Below, in pieces: positions 6,003 to 9,161 of a stretch of DNA of 9,161 bases. The notes beneath the pieces were generated by a model, which was not told where the DNA came from, searched no databases, and saw only the letters and a program-made list of their open reading frames with translations. Origin of the DNA: Bacillota bacterium (GTDB lineage Bacteria; Bacillota; Clostridia; Lachnospirales; Bianqueaceae); contig JAFVHC010000169.1 of NCBI GenBank assembly GCA_017474705.1, positions 1-9,161 of the forward strand, written 5' to 3'. A program made the translations under genes and the position numbers. Positions within the stretch are counted from its first letter, which is position 1, and each line of letters opens with the position of its first letter.

Positions 6003-8489
6003 ATGAAAAAACAGAATCTGGACCAAAGCTGGCTGTTTGACCTGGGGCATCTGGAAGTGTACCGGCCCGGGATGGTATCCCCGACACAGAAAACAGTGGA
6101 TCTGCCCCATGACTATATGATCGAGACGGATCCGTTCCCGGAAGCGGTCGCCGGCCCCGCAGGCGGATACTACAACGCCGGTGTGGCGCATTATATCAAG
6201 ATGATCACCATTCCGAAGGAGTGGGAAGATGAGATCGTAGAGCTCCATTTTGATGGTGTGATGATGAATGCGACCGTCGAAGTCAATGCCAACCGCGTCG
6301 CGCTGCAGCACTATGGCTATGCGCCTTTCGTGGCGGATCTGACCCCGTATATCTACTTTGGTGAAGAGAACCGCATTTCCATCATTGTCAACCCCAGCAT
6401 GCAGCCCAACAGCCGCTGGTACTCCGGCGCCGGCATCTTCCGGTCGGTGGAACTGGCCCATGGCCCGCGTCTGCACATCGTTAAGGATGGTATCTACGCC
6501 GTCACGAAGCATATCGAAGATGGTGCCGCGACCGTTGCCGTGCAGGTCGAAATGAAGAACAGCACCCTGAAACGCAGCATCGCTGAAGTGACGGTCTGCC
6601 TGGTGGAAGAGGCCACCGGCAAGACAGTCGTCAGCCGCAAGACCCGCGTGCAGATCGGAGCCGGAGAGATCGATACCGCCTATCTGATGCTGACAGTGGA
6701 TGATCCGCTGCTGTGGAGCGCCGAGGAACCGAATCTGTATAAAGTCGTTGCCGCGGTGCAGGACGTCGGAGAATTCCGGACGCATCTGGTGCCGACGGAA
6801 GATGGTACGGTGGATCAGGCAGAGGTCCTGTTCGGCATCCGTACGGTCCAGGCGGACGTGCGTCATGGCCTGCGCATCAACGGCAAGACCGTCAAGCTGA
6901 AGGGCGGCTGTCTGCATCATGATAATGGCCTTTTGGGTGCGGTCACATTGTACGACGCGGAATACCGCAAACTGAGCATCCTCAAGAGCATCGGTTTCAA
7001 TGCGGTACGCACCACGCACAATCCGCCGTCCGCTGCCCTCATCGAAGCCTGCGACCGACTGGGCATCTATGTGTTCGATGAAGCATTCGACGCCTGGGGC
7101 ATCGCGAAACGTGCCGGCGACTATAACCAGTATTTCGATACTGATTGGCAGAAGGATCTGACCGCCTTCGTCAAGCGTGACAGAAGCCATCCGTCCGTCA
7201 TCATCTGGTCCACCGGTAACGAGATCCCGGAACGCGGCGGCCTGAACAATGGTTATACCCTGGCGACCCGCCTGGCGGAAGCGGTCCGTGCACTGGATCC
7301 GAGCCGCCCGGTCTCCAACGCCATCTGCTCCTACTGGAACGGCCTGGATGACTATCTGGCCGCCGAGACCTTCAAGAAGATGGTCAACGCTTCGCAGAAT
7401 TCGGACGTTGCCAAGGACGATACTTCCTGGGAAGAATATTCCGAGGCGTTCACCAACGGCCTGGATATCGTGGGCTACAACTACATGGAGGACAAGTATC
7501 TGCGCGATCATGAGATGTATCCGGAACGGATCATCCTGGGATCGGAGAACTTCGGCAACGAGATCGGCATGCACTGGCCGATGATCGAAGAGAACGATTA
7601 CATGATCGGTGATTTCACCTGGACCGCCTATGACTACATCGGCGAGGCCGGTATCGGCAAGGCTCTGTTCCTGGATCCGGATGATCCGCTGCTGCAGAGA
7701 GGTCCGTACGCCCTTATGTCCCATACCTCTGAATTCCCATGGCGCCTGGCCAATGACGCGGACGTGGATATCAACGGCAATATCCTGCCGCAGGGCGACT
7801 ATCGCAACGTGGTCTGGGGCAGCGGAAAGACCTACGTCTATTCCTATGATCCGGACAATTTCGGCAAGGTCGAGATGTTGAGCCGCTGGGGCTTCACGGA
7901 TGGACGCAAGAGCTGGACCTGGCCCGGAAAAGAAGGCCGGAACATCCAGGTGGCGGTGTTCTCTGCCGCGGATGAAGTAGAGATCCGGATCAACGGCAAG
8001 ACTGCAGCCCGCCAGAAAGCGGGAGAGACCCAGGTCACCGGTATGCCGGTCTCCTTCCTGTTCGATGTCGTGTATGAACCGGGTGTTCTGGAAGCGGTCA
8101 GCTTTGTTGCCGGCCAGGAAGTTTCCCGCGACAAGATCGAAACGGTCGGCGCGCCTGCAAAGATCCGCCTGTATGCTGATCAGGATGCAGCCCCCGCGGA
8201 TGGCCACAGCCTGGTATACGTCGCGGTCGAAGTCCTGGACAGCGAAGGCCGTCTGGTTCCGGATGCTGCTGTTCCGATGACTGCTAAAGTGGAAGGTGAA
8301 GGCCTGACGCTGGCCGCGTTCGGTTCCGGGAACCCGATCACCGCGGAGAATTATACCAAAGGTGCTTTCACATCCTATCGTGGACGCGCCATGGCCATCC
8401 TGCGCAGTGGTTTTGAAGCAGGGACTGCCTGCCTGACCATCGAAGCAGAAGGCCTGGGCACCGCTGAAGCCGTGCTGAAGGCAGAATAA
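6003..8489 (+). CDS. Glycoside hydrolase family 2, beta-galactosidase-like
   Basis: The ATG at 6003 has AGGAG 7 nt upstream; an in-frame upstream TTG at 5943 adds 20 basic residues without an RBS. The 828-residue protein shows the GH2 layout: N-terminal sugar-binding jelly roll (about 1-155, with NSRWYSGAGIFRSVEL at 136-151), an immunoglobulin-like domain (about 160-280), then the TIM barrel starting with GGCLHHDNGLLG (301-312) and NAVRTTHNPP (333-342). Glu407 in STGNEIPERG is the likely acid/base and Glu515 in ILGSENFG the likely nucleophile. Residues about 605-710 resemble the DUF4982 domain and about 717-828 a C-terminal Ig-like GH2 domain. Similar proteins are usually called beta-galactosidases, but beta-glucuronidase or other exo-activity cannot be excluded. 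There is no signal peptide, so a cytoplasmic role on imported oligosaccharides is inferred. No clear promoter was found in the 96-bp gap upstream. Confidence 0.92.
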   Translation: MKKQNLDQSWLFDLGHLEVYRPGMVSPTQKTVDLPHDYMIETDPFPEAVAGPAGGYYNAGVAHYIKMITIPKEWEDEIVELHFDGVMMNATVEVNANRVALQHYGYAPFVADLTPYIYFGEENRISIIVNPSMQPNSRWYSGAGIFRSVELAHGPRLHIVKDGIYAVTKHIEDGAATVAVQVEMKNSTLKRSIAEVTVCLVEEATGKTVVSRKTRVQIGAGEIDTAYLMLTVDDPLLWSAEEPNLYKVVAAVQDVGEFRTHLVPTEDGTVDQAEVLFGIRTVQADVRHGLRINGKTVKLKGGCLHHDNGLLGAVTLYDAEYRKLSILKSIGFNAVRTTHNPPSAALIEACDRLGIYVFDEAFDAWGIAKRAGDYNQYFDTDWQKDLTAFVKRDRSHPSVIIWSTGNEIPERGGLNNGYTLATRLAEAVRALDPSRPVSNAICSYWNGLDDYLAAETFKKMVNASQNSDVAKDDTSWEEYSEAFTNGLDIVGYNYMEDKYLRDHEMYPERIILGSENFGNEIGMHWPMIEENDYMIGDFTWTAYDYIGEAGIGKALFLDPDDPLLQRGPYALMSHTSEFPWRLANDADVDINGNILPQGDYRNVVWGSGKTYVYSYDPDNFGKVEMLSRWGFTDGRKSWTWPGKEGRNIQVAVFSAADEVEIRINGKTAARQKAGETQVTGMPVSFLFDVVYEPGVLEAVSFVAGQEVSRDKIETVGAPAKIRLYADQDAAPADGHSLVYVAVEVLDSEGRLVPDAAVPMTAKVEGEGLTLAAFGSGNPITAENYTKGAFTSYRGRAMAILRSGFEAGTACLTIEAEGLGTAEAVLKAE

Positions 8490-8505
8490 AAGGGAGGAAC
8501 ATCAC

Positions 8506-9161
8506 ATGTTTTGTACGAATTGTGGCAAAGAGATCCCGGAGGGATCGGTCTTTTGCCCGGAATGTGGGGCCAGGATCACACTTCCGGAGCCGCAGACCGA
8601 GGAAACAGCGCAGAAGGATGGTATGACCGCCGGATATTATTCTGCGCAGCAGCCGGAGAATACCGGATATTATGCACCGAACCAAGAAATACCTTCAGAT
8701 CCGGGGTTTTATACACAAGGACCGACATATTATGACCCGCAGATGCCGGCTGCCGATATCGTCAACAGACATATCGGCTCCGGTGCGTTCCTGATCCTGA
8801 CCATCTGCCTGACGGCAGGTTTCCTGATGTCCTTGATCCAGTTGATCTCGTACTATGACGTGTTCCGTTACGCGTTATATGATGGTGCGGAACGAGCCGT
8901 CTTCATCATGTCCATGATGTTCAGTTTCATCATGATGACGCTGCTGATCGTAGGCTGCTGGATGATGTGGGGTACCGCGAGGTCGCGGGGCGGCATCAAA
9001 GGAGCAACTTTGGTACAGGTCTGGTCGACCATCCTGGCGGCCTTGATCGGGATCGCATTGATCGGTTCTCTGCTGTACTTTTTCTTCGAAGTCCGCAGAT
9101 CTTATGCTTGGCAGATCAACGAGATCATGAAAGCCGGTCTGAGCGAATATTTGAAAGAGTA
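8506..9161 (+). CDS. Zinc-ribbon membrane protein, 3' truncated by window edge
   Basis: The ATG at 8506 lies 16 bp after the GH2 stop, with GGGAGG 8 nt upstream. The frame stays open for 218 codons to the window end, whose last two bases (TA) leave it undecided whether the next codon is a stop. Residues 1-23 are a zinc ribbon with Cys3, Cys6, Cys17 and Cys20 (CxxC...CPEC). A low-complexity tyrosine/glutamine/proline linker follows (about 28-88) with repeated GYY/GFY/TYY units. Three hydrophobic stretches (about 93-116, 131-155 and 168-194) are probable transmembrane helices, and a charged segment with GLSEYLKE ends the visible part. Zinc-ribbon proteins of this design are common and mostly uncharacterised in Firmicutes. 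I cannot assign a function; it may be co-transcribed with the GH2 gene by proximity alone. Confidence 0.8.
   Translation, partial: MFCTNCGKEIPEGSVFCPECGARITLPEPQTEETAQKDGMTAGYYSAQQPENTGYYAPNQEIPSDPGFYTQGPTYYDPQMPAADIVNRHIGSGAFLILTICLTAGFLMSLIQLISYYDVFRYALYDGAERAVFIMSMMFSFIMMTLLIVGCWMMWGTARSRGGIKGATLVQVWSTILAALIGIALIGSLLYFFFEVRRSYAWQINEIMKAGLSEYLKE
8630..8673 (+). repeat. Two exact copies of CCGGATATTAT inside the membrane-protein linker
   Basis: The 11-mer occurs at 8630-8640 and 8663-8673, a spacing of 33 nt (11 codons), encoding the repeated GYY units of the linker. Later units (GFY, TYY) are degenerate at the DNA level, suggesting an old tandem expansion with one more recent or conserved copy pair. 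Confidence 0.6.

Noticed and set aside
5982..8207. 741-codon open frame on the minus strand antisense to the GH2 gene
   Set aside because: It mirrors the codon bias of the GH2 gene, is rich in His, Asp and Ile without domain motifs, and has no independent RBS; a typical antisense artefact in GC-rich coding DNA.
1..9161. CRISPR arrays, tRNA or rRNA genes, insertion sequences
   Set aside because: No regularly spaced repeats, cloverleaf-like or rRNA-like segments, transposase motifs or terminal inverted repeats were seen in the non-coding gaps, which are all under 300 bp.

Overview
The window looks like a chromosomal segment of a low-to-moderate-GC Firmicute, most likely a gut or rumen member of the Clostridia or Erysipelotrichia. 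The reasons are strong AAAGGAG/GGAGG ribosome binding sites on nearly every gene, Firmicutes-style protein variants (short YbxB-type RsmC, Firmicutes-type KsgA N-terminus), TTG and GTG starts, and paired GH43 and GH2 glycosidases. No sequence here fixes the genus.

Layout. Positions 1-461 hold the 3' part of an AT-rich XRE-type regulator gene that runs off the left edge. It is followed by a perfect 14-bp stem-loop that can terminate transcription from both sides, and by a repeat-rich AT-rich stretch (about 550-630) up to the 3' end of guaA. guaA (631-1614, minus strand) encodes a GMP synthase that consists only of the ATP-pyrophosphatase and dimerization domains; the usual N-terminal glutaminase domain is absent. 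A 232-bp divergent region (1615-1846) carries one good sigma-A promoter for guaA and one for the rightward genes.

Rightward, a cytoplasmic GH43 glycosidase with discoidin-like and Fn3-like C-terminal domains (1847-3649) lies 13 bp upstream of a tightly packed housekeeping trio: TatD-family DNase (3663-4436), KsgA/RsmA 16S rRNA dimethyltransferase (4433-5326) and an RsmC-like 16S rRNA guanine methyltransferase (5319-5906). The three genes overlap by 4 and 8 bp and are probably translationally coupled. After a 96-bp gap comes a GH2 beta-galactosidase-like enzyme (6003-8489), then a zinc-ribbon membrane protein (8506 to the right edge).

How the genes fit together. tatD, ksgA and rsmC are DNA/RNA maintenance functions. 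The GH43 and GH2 enzymes lack signal peptides and probably trim imported plant or host oligosaccharides in the cytoplasm; no transporter or sugar regulator is in view. The two points most worth a second look are the glutaminase-less GuaA and the sharp change in base composition and gene content at the guaA 3' end. That 3' end is a known insertion hotspot for integrative elements, so positions 1 to about 630 may be the edge of such an element.
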